In this document: in pieces, positions 25,663-34,068 of the stretch | Position numbering within the stretch: position 1 is the stretch's first letter | Layout: each line of letters begins with the position of its first letter | From: CAILZL01 sp050181835 | GTDB lineage: Bacteria; Pseudomonadota; Gammaproteobacteria; Steroidobacterales; Steroidobacteraceae | Direction: 5' to 3' | DNA length: 64,000 nt | Assembly: GCA_050181835.1 (NCBI GenBank) | Contig: JBFXCU010000012.1 | Coordinates: forward strand, 18,215-82,214 | Translations under genes and position numbers: made by a program | The notes under the pieces: model-generated | Database searches by the model: none | The model's input: the letters and a program-made list of their open reading frames with translations, nothing else | Told to the model about the DNA's origin: nothing

Positions 25663-26691
25663 TCAGTTGAATTGCTTCAGGAAGTTGAGATCATTGTCGA
25701 AATACATTCGTATATCGCTGACCTTGTAACGCAGCATGGCTAGTCGATCGACACCCATACCAAAGGCATAGCCGGTGTAGCGTTCCGGATCGATATTCAC
25801 TGCGCGTAGCACATTAGGATGCACCATGCCGCAGCCACCTGCTTCCAGCCAACCCGTTTGCTTGCACACTCGACAACCTTTGCCAGCACAATTCACGCAG
25901 GAAATATCAAACTCTGCGGATGGCTCAGTAAATGGGAAATAGGAAGGGCGTAAACGCATTGCCACGTCCGCTTCAAAAAAAGACTTCATGAAGTTATGCA
26001 GAATGGCTTTCAGGTTGGCGAAACTGATGTGTTCATCCACCACCAACCCTTCTACTTGGTGAAACATGGGAGTGTGCGTCATATCGGAATCACAGCGATA
26101 GACGCGACCCGGCGCGATGATTCGTAACGGCGCACCCAGTCGTTGCATGGTTCGCACTTGCACTGGAGAGGTATGGGTGCGTAGTAATCGGCCATCACCA
26201 AAATAAAAAGTATCGTGCATAGCGCGTGCAGGATGATTACCGGGAATATTCAAGGCTTCGAAGTTGTGCCAGTCATCCTCAATTTCCGGGCCATCAGCGA
26301 CGGAAAAACCTGCGCTAGCAAACAATTGTTCAATCCGTTGCCGCACGCGAGTAACTGGATGTAAACCACCCATTGTTTGACCGCGACCAGGCAAGGTGAC
26401 ATCAATGGTTTCGTTGGCTAGCTGCTGAGCCAATTGCTCAGCCTGCAATTCATCGCGACGCGCATCAAGTGTGGCGGTTAGTTGCTCTTTGGCAGAGTTG
26501 ATAACGGCCCCTACAACTCGACGCTCTTCCGGCTGCATTTTACCGAGCGTCTTTAGCTGCTCGGTCAACTCGCCCTTCTTGCCCAGCAGTCGTACGCGAA
26601 TCTGCTCCAGCTCGGTCAGCTTGTCGCAAGCGCGAATCTCTATAGTGGCATGAGCCACCATGGTTTCAATAGCATTGTCGGGAACAGTCAT
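25663..26691 (-). CDS. pheS: Phenylalanyl-tRNA synthetase alpha subunit
   Basis: A 342-residue catalytic subunit. The N-terminal coiled-coil tRNA-binding region is followed by class II motifs: HPVTRVRQRIEQLF, FNTF-like DTFYFGDGRLLRTHTSPVQVRTM (motif 2), and the motif-3 region GYAFGMGVDRLAMLRY. FFPFTEPSAEFDI-type sequence (SYFPFTEPSAEFDISC) holds the phenylalanine pocket. Four cysteines in CVNCAGKGCRVCKQTGW form a small knuckle. A terminator-like hairpin lies upstream after rplT and may attenuate this gene. Confidence 0.97.
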   Translation of the reverse strand: MTVPDNAIETMVAHATIEIRACDKLTELEQIRVRLLGKKGELTEQLKTLGKMQPEERRVVGAVINSAKEQLTATLDARRDELQAEQLAQQLANETIDVTLPGRGQTMGGLHPVTRVRQRIEQLFASAGFSVADGPEIEDDWHNFEALNIPGNHPARAMHDTFYFGDGRLLRTHTSPVQVRTMQRLGAPLRIIAPGRVYRCDSDMTHTPMFHQVEGLVVDEHISFANLKAILHNFMKSFFEADVAMRLRPSYFPFTEPSAEFDISCVNCAGKGCRVCKQTGWLEAGGCGMVHPNVLRAVNIDPERYTGYAFGMGVDRLAMLRYKVSDIRMYFDNDLNFLKQFN

Positions 26692-26768
26692 GATGTAACT
26701 CGACCGGTTAAATCAGGTATGGAAATCACTGGCGGAATTTACTCATTACTGTCTTAAGGTCTTGAGAT

Positions 26769-26804
26769 AAAAAAGCCGCGCCAAACGATCAAGAATGGCG
26801 CGGC
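26769..26804 (-). terminator. Intrinsic terminator / attenuator between rplT and pheS
   Basis: On the minus strand a perfect 9-bp stem, GCCGCGCCA pairing with TGGCGCGGC around a 12-base loop, is followed by six T. It would end the thrS-infC-rpmI-rplT transcript. By analogy with enteric bacteria it could also serve as the attenuator in front of pheST. I see no Phe-rich leader peptide in the short space between the rplT stop and the stem, so classical pheM attenuation is not supported. Confidence 0.85.
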
Positions 26805-26841
26805 CCGGTACGGATTCTATCCGGATCGACGAACGCAGCTG

Positions 26842-27216
26842 TTAAGCAGCAGCCTGCGCGGTCGCCAATGCTTGCTTGGCACGCTTTACAATTGCGGCAA
26901 ACGCAACTGTGTCATGGATTGCTAAATCAGCCAGCACCTTGCGGTCGATAGTCAATTCTGCGGCAATGATGCCGGCAATCAACTTGCTGTAAGACAAGCC
27001 ATACACACGTGCGGCGGCATTGATACGCGTAATCCATAACGCACGGAAATCACGCTTTTTAGCCAGACGGTCACGATAGGCATATTGACCTGCCTTGATG
27101 ACCGCCTGCTTGGCAGCACGGAATACTTTACGACGGGCGTTGTAATAACCCTTCGCTTTCTTGAGAACTTTGTTGTGTCGGGCGCGAGCAATCACACCCC
27201 GTTTAACGCGAGCCAT
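26842..27216 (-). CDS. rplT: Ribosomal protein L20
   Basis: A 124-residue 50S protein. MARVKRGVIARARHNKVLKKAKGYYNARRKVFRAAKQAV and the following KKRDFRALWITRINAAAR are diagnostic. L20 assembles early on 23S rRNA and in E. coli represses its own operon. It follows rpmI by 14 bases with a good ribosome site (GGAGGT). Confidence 0.98.
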   Translation of the reverse strand: MARVKRGVIARARHNKVLKKAKGYYNARRKVFRAAKQAVIKAGQYAYRDRLAKKRDFRALWITRINAAARVYGLSYSKLIAGIIAAELTIDRKVLADLAIHDTVAFAAIVKRAKQALATAQAAA

Positions 27217-27230
27217 GGGTCACCTCCGAC

Positions 27231-27425
27231 TTAAAGATTGGGTAGCAATTGATCTAAACGTCCTAAATCTGACTTGGACACCATGCTCGGTGACCGCAGT
27301 TGACGTTTACGCTTACTGGGCTTTTTGGTCAGGATATGACGACGATGGGACTGGGCTCTTTTGAACCCATTGGCAGTTGGGCGAAAACGCTTCGCCGCTG
27401 CCCTGTTGGTTTTCAACTTAGGCAT
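27231..27425 (-). CDS. rpmI: Ribosomal protein L35
   Basis: A 64-residue, lysine/arginine-rich protein: MPKLKTNRAAAKRFRPTANGFKRAQSHRRHILTKKPSKRKRQLR is typical L35. It lies between infC and rplT as in nearly all bacteria. The gap to infC (27426-27555) holds no other gene. Confidence 0.97.
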   Translation of the reverse strand: MPKLKTNRAAAKRFRPTANGFKRAQSHRRHILTKKPSKRKRQLRSPSMVSKSDLGRLDQLLPNL

Positions 27426-27555
27426 TAAAATAACTCCGCAACTTTTAGCCTGTTCAAATCATCTGTCCTGATTATTACCAAGAGCAGCGATTTTCAAGGC
27501 GGGACAATAACCACAAATCTTGCGACCTGCACAGGGCGTTAACCCCGGTTATTGC

Positions 27556-28086
27556 TCACTTCTTTTTTGGCCCGATCAGCATAACCATCTGTCGACCTTC
27601 CATCATCGGGAACTGCTCGACTGTGCCTACCAAGGCCAAATCTTGCTGTACTCGACTAAGAAGCTCACGTCCGATCTCCTGATGAGCCATTTCTCGACCA
27701 CGATAGCGCAATACTATCTTGGCCTTGTCCCCTTCGGTGAGAAAGCGAGTCAGGTTACGTAATTTAACCTGGTAATCACCTTCTTCCGTACCGGGACGAA
27801 ATTTTACTTCCTTGATCTGTATCTGTTTCTGGTTGCGCTTCGCCGCATGCGCCTTCTTGTTTGCTTCAAACAAGAACTTACCGAAATCCATCACCTTGCA
27901 CACGGGCGGATCAGCGGTGGGGGAAATCTCCACCAGATCCATGCCGGCCGCTTCGGCCATTTGCAAGGCTTCAAAACGGGTTAATACACCGGCCTGGTTT
28001 CCCTCAGCATCAATAACACGTAAGCGCGGCGAACTGATTTCCTCATTACGTTTTACACGCTTGGTGTTGGCGATTGGAGCAGCGAT
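27556..28086 (-). CDS. infC: Translation initiation factor IF-3, apparent AUC start
   Basis: About 176 residues. The conserved body starts NEEISSPRLRVIDAEGNQAGVL, continues MAEAAGMDLVEISPTADPPVCKVMDFGKFLFE (linker helix), and ends with the C-terminal domain IKEVKFRPGTEEGDYQVKLRNLTRFLTEGDKAKIVLRYRGREMAHQEIG. The N-terminal domain is needed, yet no ATG, GTG or TTG lies upstream in frame before the thrS stop. The frame entering it is TAG AGG TAT AAA CGC ATC GCT. An AGAGGT ribosome site overlapping the thrS stop is 8 bases before the ATC, so AUC is the best start. Rare starts (AUU in E. coli) are the basis of IF-3 autoregulation. Confidence 0.93.
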   Translation of the reverse strand: MAAPIANTKRVKRNEEISSPRLRVIDAEGNQAGVLTRFEALQMAEAAGMDLVEISPTADPPVCKVMDFGKFLFEANKKAHAAKRNQKQIQIKEVKFRPGTEEGDYQVKLRNLTRFLTEGDKAKIVLRYRGREMAHQEIGRELLSRVQQDLALVGTVEQFPMMEGRQMVMLIGPKKK

Positions 28087-28098
28087 GCGTTTATACCT

Positions 28099-30024
28099 CT
28101 AAACAGTTAATTCATTCTGGCCATAGCTTGCGATCTCGTCGGCAAGTCTCTGTGCCAGCACATCAATAGAAATGCAACCCAGATCTTTGCCACTGCGCGT
28201 GCGTACTGCCAGCGTATCGGAAGCTGCCTCGCGATCTCCGGCCACCAACAGGTAGGGGACGCGCTGCAGCGTGTGGTCGCGGATCTTAAAGCCCACTTTC
28301 TCGTAGCGCAAGTCAATTTCTACGCGAAGCCCCTGATTTCTCAGCAATTCAGCCGCCTTGGTCACGTATTCGTCCTGTGCGCTGGTAATACTCATCAACA
28401 CCACCTGCACCGGTGCCAGCCAAAGTGGGAAGGAGCCGGCATGCTCTTCGATCAAAATGCCGATAAAACGCTCCAACGAACCAAAGATCGCCCGATGCAG
28501 CATCACTGGCACCTGCTTGCTGCCGTCCTTCGCTACATACTCCGCACCTAGTCGTCCGGGCATGGAGAAATCGACCTGGATGGTGCCGCATTGCCAGAAG
28601 CGACCGATAGAATCAGTGAGTGTGAACTCAATTTTTGGGCCATAGAAAGCCCCCTCGCCCGGCTTTTCACTCCACGGCAAACCGCGTGCATTCAAGGCTT
28701 CCGCCAACGCGGTCTCGGCACGATCCCATACTTCGTCTGATCCAATGCGTTCCTTGGGGCGCGTGGCCAGTTTGTAAACTACTTCCTTAAAGCCAAAATC
28801 CCGGTAGACCTTGTGCAACATATCAATGAACGCAATGGCCTCGCTCTGGACTTGTTCATCGGTACAGAAGATGTGCGCATCATCCTGCACAAAAGCCCGT
28901 ACTCGCATCAGCCCGTGCAGCGCGCCCGAAGCTTCATTGCGATGACAGGAACCAAACTCCGCAAGGCGATACGGCAAGTCGCGATAACTTTTGATGCCTT
29001 GATTAAATACTTGGATATGACAGGGGCAATTCATCGGCTTGACGGCAAACACTTTCTTTTCCGACTCGGTGATGAACATGTCGGCATGGAAGTTCTGCCA
29101 ATGACCGGACTTTTCCCACAGCGAACGATCGACTAGTTGCGGTGTGCGAATTTCGCGATAGCCATTGTCGCGCCACAAATCACTCATGTACTGCATCAGT
29201 AATTGATAAATGCGCCAGCCGCGCTCATGCCAGAACACCATGCCGGGTGCCTCTTCCTGCATGTGAAACAAGTCGAGTGTCTTGGCTATCTTGCGATGAT
29301 CACGTTTTTCGGCTTCTTCCAGTCGAGTGAGATAGGCCTTCAGGCTTTTTTCATCAGTCCAGGCAGTGCCATAAATTCGTTGCAGCATTTCGTTGTTGGA
29401 GTCGCCACGCCAATAGGCACCCGCTAACTTCATCAACTTAAATGCTTTGAGCTTGCCGGTGCTGGGCACATGCGGGCCACGACATAGGTCGACCCAATCA
29501 CCTTGCCCGTAGAGACTAATCGCCTCGTTAGATGGAATGCTGGCAATGATCTCTGCCTTGTAATGCTCGCCCTGATCTTTGAAAAACTGTACCGCCGTAT
29601 CACGCGCCATTACTCGACGCGACACAGGGCGGTCAGCCTTGGCTAACTCTGTCATGCGTTGCTCAATGGCCAGCAAGTCTTCCGGTGTGAAGGGGCGCTT
29701 ATAGGCGAAATCATAAAAGAAACCATCTTCAATGACGGGGCCGATAGTGACCTGTGCATCAGGAAATAATTGCTTCACGGCTTGCGCCAACAGATGTGCA
29801 GTGGAGTGGCGGATGATCTCCAGCGCCTCTGAATCACGTTCAGTAACGATCGCTACCTGCGCATCTTTTTCAATCTGGAACGAGGTGTCCACCAGTTGAC
29901 CATCTACTTTGCCCGCAATAGCGGCTTTGGCAAGACCGGCACCAATACTGGCGGCCAATTCCGCGACTGTAACGGTGGAGGGAAAACTGCGCTGACTGCC
30001 GTCAGGCAGCGTGATGATCGGCAT
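28099..30024 (-). CDS. thrS: Threonyl-tRNA synthetase
   Basis: A 641-residue class II synthetase. It has the N-terminal TGS domain (MPIITLPDGSQRSFPSTVTVAELAASIG) and the editing domain with HSTAHLLAQAV and the later GPHVPSTGK. In the catalytic core, MNCPCHIQVF provides the zinc cysteine, FGSCHRNEASGALHGLMRVRAFVQDDAHIF is motif 2, and HRAIFGSLERFIGILIE is motif 3. The C-terminal anticodon domain is LAPVQVVLMSI. It heads the thrS-infC-rpmI-rplT group. Confidence 0.98.
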   Translation of the reverse strand: MPIITLPDGSQRSFPSTVTVAELAASIGAGLAKAAIAGKVDGQLVDTSFQIEKDAQVAIVTERDSEALEIIRHSTAHLLAQAVKQLFPDAQVTIGPVIEDGFFYDFAYKRPFTPEDLLAIEQRMTELAKADRPVSRRVMARDTAVQFFKDQGEHYKAEIIASIPSNEAISLYGQGDWVDLCRGPHVPSTGKLKAFKLMKLAGAYWRGDSNNEMLQRIYGTAWTDEKSLKAYLTRLEEAEKRDHRKIAKTLDLFHMQEEAPGMVFWHERGWRIYQLLMQYMSDLWRDNGYREIRTPQLVDRSLWEKSGHWQNFHADMFITESEKKVFAVKPMNCPCHIQVFNQGIKSYRDLPYRLAEFGSCHRNEASGALHGLMRVRAFVQDDAHIFCTDEQVQSEAIAFIDMLHKVYRDFGFKEVVYKLATRPKERIGSDEVWDRAETALAEALNARGLPWSEKPGEGAFYGPKIEFTLTDSIGRFWQCGTIQVDFSMPGRLGAEYVAKDGSKQVPVMLHRAIFGSLERFIGILIEEHAGSFPLWLAPVQVVLMSITSAQDEYVTKAAELLRNQGLRVEIDLRYEKVGFKIRDHTLQRVPYLLVAGDREAASDTLAVRTRSGKDLGCISIDVLAQRLADEIASYGQNELTV

Positions 30025-30145
30025 GTGACCAGTTCCTGTTTGCGGGCGGAGGCTTGGCGCATGGGGTCTCCATGCAGCCCCTTTTTATATCACCACTTGC
30101 TTTCTTTGCGGCATCCTCAAAAAAAGCAGTGGAAACAAAGAAAAT

Positions 30146-30220
30146 TGGTGGGCGCGACAGGGATCGAACCTGTGACCCCTACCATGTCAAGGTAGTGCTC
30201 TACCGCTGAGCTACGCGCCC
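30146..30220 (-). tRNA. tRNA-Val (anticodon GAC)
   Basis: A 75-base gene with encoded CCA. The acceptor stem is GGGCGCG/CGCGCCC, the D arm AGCTCAGCGGTAGAGC, the anticodon stem CTACC/GGTAG with loop TTGACAT (GAC), and the T arm GGTTCGATCC. It lies on the same strand as and upstream of thrS, about 120 bases away. Confidence 0.96.
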
Positions 30221-30321
30221 ACTACTGCCGAATGAATGACCATCCAACGAAAGGCGCGCAAGAATACCGAGCGGCCATCGCCTAAGCAAGCTGAATTCCA
30301 TGCGTAGACCTAAGTTTGAGA

Positions 30322-30795
30322 TCATCCGCGACCGCGATAAGTGGCGACTCCCTGCTCAGGAATCCACACATCAACAGGTGGCTTGCCCGTTTGCCAGAAC
30401 ACATCAATGGGAATACCACCACGCGGATACCAATAACCACCGATACGCAACCAGCGCGGCAGGATGCGTTGCTGTAAACGCAGTGCGATGGTCATGGTAC
30501 AGTCCTCGTGATAAGCGCCATGATTTCGAAATGAAGCCAGAAATAGTTTCAACGACTTGCTTTCGATTAACCACTTGTCCGGTATATAGTCGATCACTAG
30601 GTGTGCGAAATCAGGCTGACCTGTAATGGGACACAGCGAGGTGAATTCCGGCGCAGTGAATCGCGCCAAGTAGCGCTGCTGAGGATGCGGGTTTGCAACA
30701 CGCTCTAATGGCGCCACCTGCGGCGAAACAGGAATATTCACACTTTGGCCCAACTGGGTTAAGCCTGATTCGGCCTTGATTTTTGCTTTACGCAT
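30322..30795 (-). CDS. queF: NADPH-dependent 7-cyano-7-deazaguanine reductase (QueF, short form)
   Basis: About 157 residues; reduces preQ0 to preQ1 in queuosine synthesis. The catalytic Cys is in TSLCPITGQPDFAHLVIDYIPD, and ESKSLKLFLASFRNHGAYHEDCT is the NADPH/substrate motif with the conserved His-Glu. The C-terminal GGYWYPRGGIPIDVFWQTG is typical. It is the short unimodular type, not the 280-residue form of E. coli. I start at ATG 30795; GTG at 30807 would add four residues. It is divergent from the histidine kinase gene. Confidence 0.92.
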   Translation of the reverse strand: MRKAKIKAESGLTQLGQSVNIPVSPQVAPLERVANPHPQQRYLARFTAPEFTSLCPITGQPDFAHLVIDYIPDKWLIESKSLKLFLASFRNHGAYHEDCTMTIALRLQQRILPRWLRIGGYWYPRGGIPIDVFWQTGKPPVDVWIPEQGVATYRGRG

Positions 30796-30833
30796 TCGAT
30801 ACGCCACTGCAGTTGTTTATACGTTCCGTAATA

Positions 30834-31625
30834 ATGCCATGGAAAGGATTCGCTACCACTAGAGAAACGCTTAGTCCAACCATGCTTAAGCCCGCCCCCC
30901 CCTCCACTGCCGAATTCTTACCAATCGAGTCGCAGCAACGGCAACTACAGAACCTGCAAGACATGCTGCTGCATTCCTTGTCACACGACTTGGGTACGCC
31001 AGCGATGACTATTCTGGGGTTTACGGATTTGTTACTGGCCGATCATGACAATTCACCTGACCCACAAGTGGTGCGGCAATATCTTGAACATATCCGCAAT
31101 AGCGCCAATCGCCAAGTCAGTCTGATCGCTGCGCTGACCAAGTACTGTCAATTATCGCAGCAGCCACTCAGCCTTTCCTGCGTAGATTTGACCGCGCTGA
31201 TTACTGAGTGCAATAAGGAACGCCCCGACTTGGCCGAACTGTCTAGCTATCGGTTTGAGTTACACCCCACTCCCACCAACACTGGCGATCCAATTATGTT
31301 GAAGTTGGTTATGCAGGCACTACTCGACAACGCCATCAAATTCACCCGCAAAATTTCTTGCCCTGTCATCAGCTTCGGTGCTGAGTTCGAAGCCGAGCAA
31401 CTTGTGTATTTTCTTACTGACAACGGCGTGGGCTTTAAGGTAGAGCGCAAAGAACGCTTGTTCCAGCCATTTTGCCGCCTGCACTCCAGCAAGGACTATG
31501 AAGGTATTGGCATGGGTCTGGCCATCGCCGCAACAATTATTCGACGTCATGATGGCCGCATATGGGCGCATAGTGATGGTGAGAATGGAATGACCGTTCG
31601 CTTTACGCTTGGCGCGAAACCATAA
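30834..31625 (+). CDS. Orphan soluble sensor histidine kinase
   Basis: About 263 residues without membrane segment or sensory PAS/GAF domain. The phosphorylation-site H-box is LHSLSHDLGTPAMTILGFTDLL. The ATPase domain follows: VMQALLDNAIKFTRK (N box), FLTDNGVGF (G1), FQPFCRLHSSKDYEGIGMGLAIAATIIRRHDGRIWAHS (F and G2). The H-box SHDL and F..F.RLH..K sequence resemble the phytochrome-type (HisKA) kinases. No response-regulator gene is adjacent. The start is uncertain: ATG at 30834 or 30882, neither with a good ribosome site. Confidence 0.85.
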   Translation: MPWKGFATTRETLSPTMLKPAPPSTAEFLPIESQQRQLQNLQDMLLHSLSHDLGTPAMTILGFTDLLLADHDNSPDPQVVRQYLEHIRNSANRQVSLIAALTKYCQLSQQPLSLSCVDLTALITECNKERPDLAELSSYRFELHPTPTNTGDPIMLKLVMQALLDNAIKFTRKISCPVISFGAEFEAEQLVYFLTDNGVGFKVERKERLFQPFCRLHSSKDYEGIGMGLAIAATIIRRHDGRIWAHSDGENGMTVRFTLGAKP

Positions 31626-31734
31626 AGTTTGAGAGGCAGCTAGCGGAACGATTAGGTGCGTACTGCTGTTCGCTTATGCCATGCCTCTATTGAGGTTGAG
31701 TTAGTCCAGACTGGACATCAGCATCTACAGGCAT

Positions 31735-31758
31735 TAAAAAAACCGGCACAAGGCCGGT
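31735..31758 (-). terminator. Intrinsic terminator of tRNA-Ser(GGA)
   Basis: On the minus strand ACCGGC pairs with GCCGGT across a 5-base loop and is followed by a run of seven or more T. It lies about 10 bases beyond the tRNA 3' end. Confidence 0.85.
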
Positions 31759-31768
31759 ACTTTATGTT

Positions 31769-31860
31769 TGGCGGAGAGGCAGGGATTCGAACCCTGGAAC
31801 ACCCGTGAAGATGTTACTGGAATTCCAGTCCAGCGCCTTCGACCACTCGGCCACCTCTCC
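31769..31860 (-). tRNA. tRNA-Ser (anticodon GGA)
   Basis: A 92-base gene with encoded CCA and the long variable arm of serine tRNAs (ACATCTTCACGGGTGT). The acceptor stem is GGAGAGG/CCTCTCC, the anticodon stem CTGGA/TCCAG with loop CTGGAAT (GGA), and the T arm GGTTCGAATCC. Confidence 0.96.
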
Positions 31861-31942
31861 GCATCCTTAAAACCTACGCTAGGTAGAGCGTTATCATGCT
31901 CTTACACAGCAAGGGGCGCGCAGCTTACACAGCTGCGTGCAG

Positions 31943-32821
31943 TCAGGCAATCGCGACGCCAACTGACTTCAGAGCGCTGTCAATTTTCACGTGAAACTGC
32001 ACCGCTAATGGCGTCAGTGGTAGACGAATCCCCGCCTCGATCATGCCCATGCGCGACAACGCCCATTTGACGGGAATAGGATTCGACTCAAGAAACATCG
32101 ATTTATGCAGTGACTGCAACTGCGCATCCAAGCGACGCGCCTCGGCATAGTTACGTGCCAGCGCGGCATCAACCACCGCACGTACTTGGCGCGGAATGAC
32201 GTTAGCACTGACCGAGATGACTCCCTGGTAACCTGCCAAAATGCACTCACAGGCCAGATCATCGTCGCCGCTAAACAACGCGAGACGTCCTCCGACACGG
32301 GACAGCAGTTCGCGATTGCGCTCCAGCGAAGCGGCTTCCTTGAGCGCAACGATGTTCGGGATGGTTGCCAGCCGCTCCACCGTCTCGGGTTTCAAGTCAC
32401 AGCCGGTGCGTCCGGGTACATTGTACAACACTTGCGGAATGGCAACGGCGTTAGCAATCGCTTGGTAATGCAAAAACAACCCTTCCTGCGTGGGTTTGTT
32501 GTAATACGGCGTCACCAACAGACAGGCATCGGCGCCAGCCTGCTTGGCGGCTGCGGTCAGCTCAATGGCCTCATTGGTGGAATTAGCACCTGTGCCCGCA
32601 ATTACTGGAATACGGCCTTTGACACTTTGCACTACGCGCCGGACTACACCGATGTGTTCATCCACACTGAGCGTGGGCGACTCGCCGGTGGTACCAACAG
32701 CAACAATCGCGTTAGTGCCATTGGTTATCTGAAATTCAACCAATTTGTCCAGCGCGTCGTTATCAACTGTGCCATCTACGCGCATCGGCGTAACCAACGC
32801 CACGATACTTCCACTGAACAT
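31943..32821 (-). CDS. dapA: 4-hydroxy-tetrahydrodipicolinate synthase
   Basis: A 292-residue TIM-barrel lyase of lysine and diaminopimelate synthesis; condenses pyruvate with aspartate semialdehyde. MFSGSIVALVTPMRVDGTVD, VAVGTTGESPTLSVDEH, PYYNKPTQEGLFLHY, VLYNVPGRTGCDL (catalytic Tyr) and NIVALKEA (Schiff-base Lys) are all present. The reading frame extends 21 codons upstream, but the ATG at 32821 aligns with the family and has AGAAG before it. In E. coli dapA is likewise divergent from gcvR-bcp. Confidence 0.97.
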   Translation of the reverse strand: MFSGSIVALVTPMRVDGTVDNDALDKLVEFQITNGTNAIVAVGTTGESPTLSVDEHIGVVRRVVQSVKGRIPVIAGTGANSTNEAIELTAAAKQAGADACLLVTPYYNKPTQEGLFLHYQAIANAVAIPQVLYNVPGRTGCDLKPETVERLATIPNIVALKEAASLERNRELLSRVGGRLALFSGDDDLACECILAGYQGVISVSANVIPRQVRAVVDAALARNYAEARRLDAQLQSLHKSMFLESNPIPVKWALSRMGMIEAGIRLPLTPLAVQFHVKIDSALKSVGVAIA

Positions 32822-32988
32822 GTACTTCTCAAAAAAAACCGGGGGTGTGATCGTACTGGCCTGCCAACCGGTAACGCAAGCCACACAGTAAAATCGAACT
32901 GGTTACAGCCCCTCTTTAGGCCTGTACACTGCAGCAACACGCGTAACTTATGCGTCGTATCGGGGTTTAGTTTGCTTATCAGGACAGA

Positions 32989-33519
32989 ATGAAAGAACTC
33001 ATCGTTATCTCTGCCATTGGCAGCGACCGCACCGGCTTGGTTTTCGACGTGACTCGCGTAATTCTTGATTGTGGTGGCAATGTGCTGGAAAGCCGCATGA
33101 CGGCGCTGGGCAGTGAGTTCGCCATGCTGTTACTGGTTTCCGGCCACTGGCACACACTGACCAAATTGGAAAGTGAGTTCAAGAAACTCACTGAATCGGC
33201 CAATATCAATATTTCCATTCGCCGCACGACAGAACGCGGCCCGCGACCGGATGCCATCACCTATAGTGTCGATGTGATGTGCTTGGATCAGCCGGGACTG
33301 GTATTCAACTTGGCTGGCTTTTTCAGCTCACGCGGCATTGATATTGGTGATGTCAGTACGCGTAACTTTGCCGCAGCACACACCAGCGCATCAATGTTCG
33401 CGGTACAGATGGTGATTCACGTACCCAGCAAAATACAGATTGCTTCTCTGCGTGAGGAGTTTATGGAACTATGTGATCACATGAACTTGGACGCCATCCT
33501 GGAACCTTTTAAAGCCTGA
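32989..33519 (+). CDS. gcvR: Glycine-cleavage-system regulator GcvR (double ACT domain)
   Basis: A 176-residue protein of two ACT domains: IVISAIGSDRTGLVFDVTRVILDCGGNVLESRM (about 4-36) and VDVMCLDQPGLVFNLAGFFSSRGIDIGDVSTR (about 92-123). In E. coli GcvR binds GcvA and glycine to repress the glycine cleavage operon. No gcvA or gcvTHP is visible here. It precedes bcp by 33 bases, the usual order. Confidence 0.9.
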   Translation: MKELIVISAIGSDRTGLVFDVTRVILDCGGNVLESRMTALGSEFAMLLLVSGHWHTLTKLESEFKKLTESANINISIRRTTERGPRPDAITYSVDVMCLDQPGLVFNLAGFFSSRGIDIGDVSTRNFAAAHTSASMFAVQMVIHVPSKIQIASLREEFMELCDHMNLDAILEPFKA

Positions 33520-33552
33520 GTTATCTTTAGTAAAAGAGGCCAATCAGCACCG

Positions 33553-34020
33553 ATGAGCAAACTGGCAATCAATAAAACCGCACCAGCGTTTGTACTACCC
33601 AGCACCAATGGTGGTAATTGGAAGTTGAGCGAAGCCAAGGGCAAACACTTGGTGCTGTATTTCTATCCGCGCGATAACACCCAAGGCTGCACCACTGAAG
33701 CCACTGCATTTCGCGATCACTATCCACAGTTCAAAAAGATGGCAACGGAAATTATTGGCATCTCCGCTGACAGCATGAACGCCCACCTGAAGTTCAAAGC
33801 CAAACTCGCACTACCCTTCGAACTGTTGTCAGATACTGAGCACACCGTCTGTAATGTATTTGAAGTATTCAAAGCTAAAAAATTATACGGTCGCGAATAC
33901 ATGGGCATTGAACGCAGCACTTTTCTCATCGACAGCAGCGGTAAACTACGTCATGAATGGCGCAAGGTAAAAGTACCCGGACACGTCGAGGCGGTGCTGA
34001 CTGAAGTCGGTAAGCTGTAG
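33553..34020 (+). CDS. bcp: Thioredoxin-dependent peroxiredoxin Bcp/PrxQ
   Basis: A 155-residue AhpC/TSA-family protein. LYFYPRDNTQGCTTEATAFRDHYPQF contains the peroxidatic Cys in a GCT motif. The usual second Cys five residues later (GCT.E.C) reads Ala (TTEATAF), so this is a one-Cys-like or atypical two-Cys form; a further Cys at SDTEHTVCNVF may resolve. GREYMGIERSTFLIDSSGKL is also typical. It reduces H2O2 and organic peroxides in the cytoplasm. Confidence 0.93.
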   Translation: MSKLAINKTAPAFVLPSTNGGNWKLSEAKGKHLVLYFYPRDNTQGCTTEATAFRDHYPQFKKMATEIIGISADSMNAHLKFKAKLALPFELLSDTEHTVCNVFEVFKAKKLYGREYMGIERSTFLIDSSGKLRHEWRKVKVPGHVEAVLTEVGKL

Positions 34021-34068
34021 ATTTAGTAGACTCACTCATCATAGAGCATGCATCCACAGGAGTATCGC

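Noticed and set aside
26692..26841. PheM-type leader peptide in front of pheS
   Set aside because: No short frame with consecutive Phe codons lies before the terminator hairpin.
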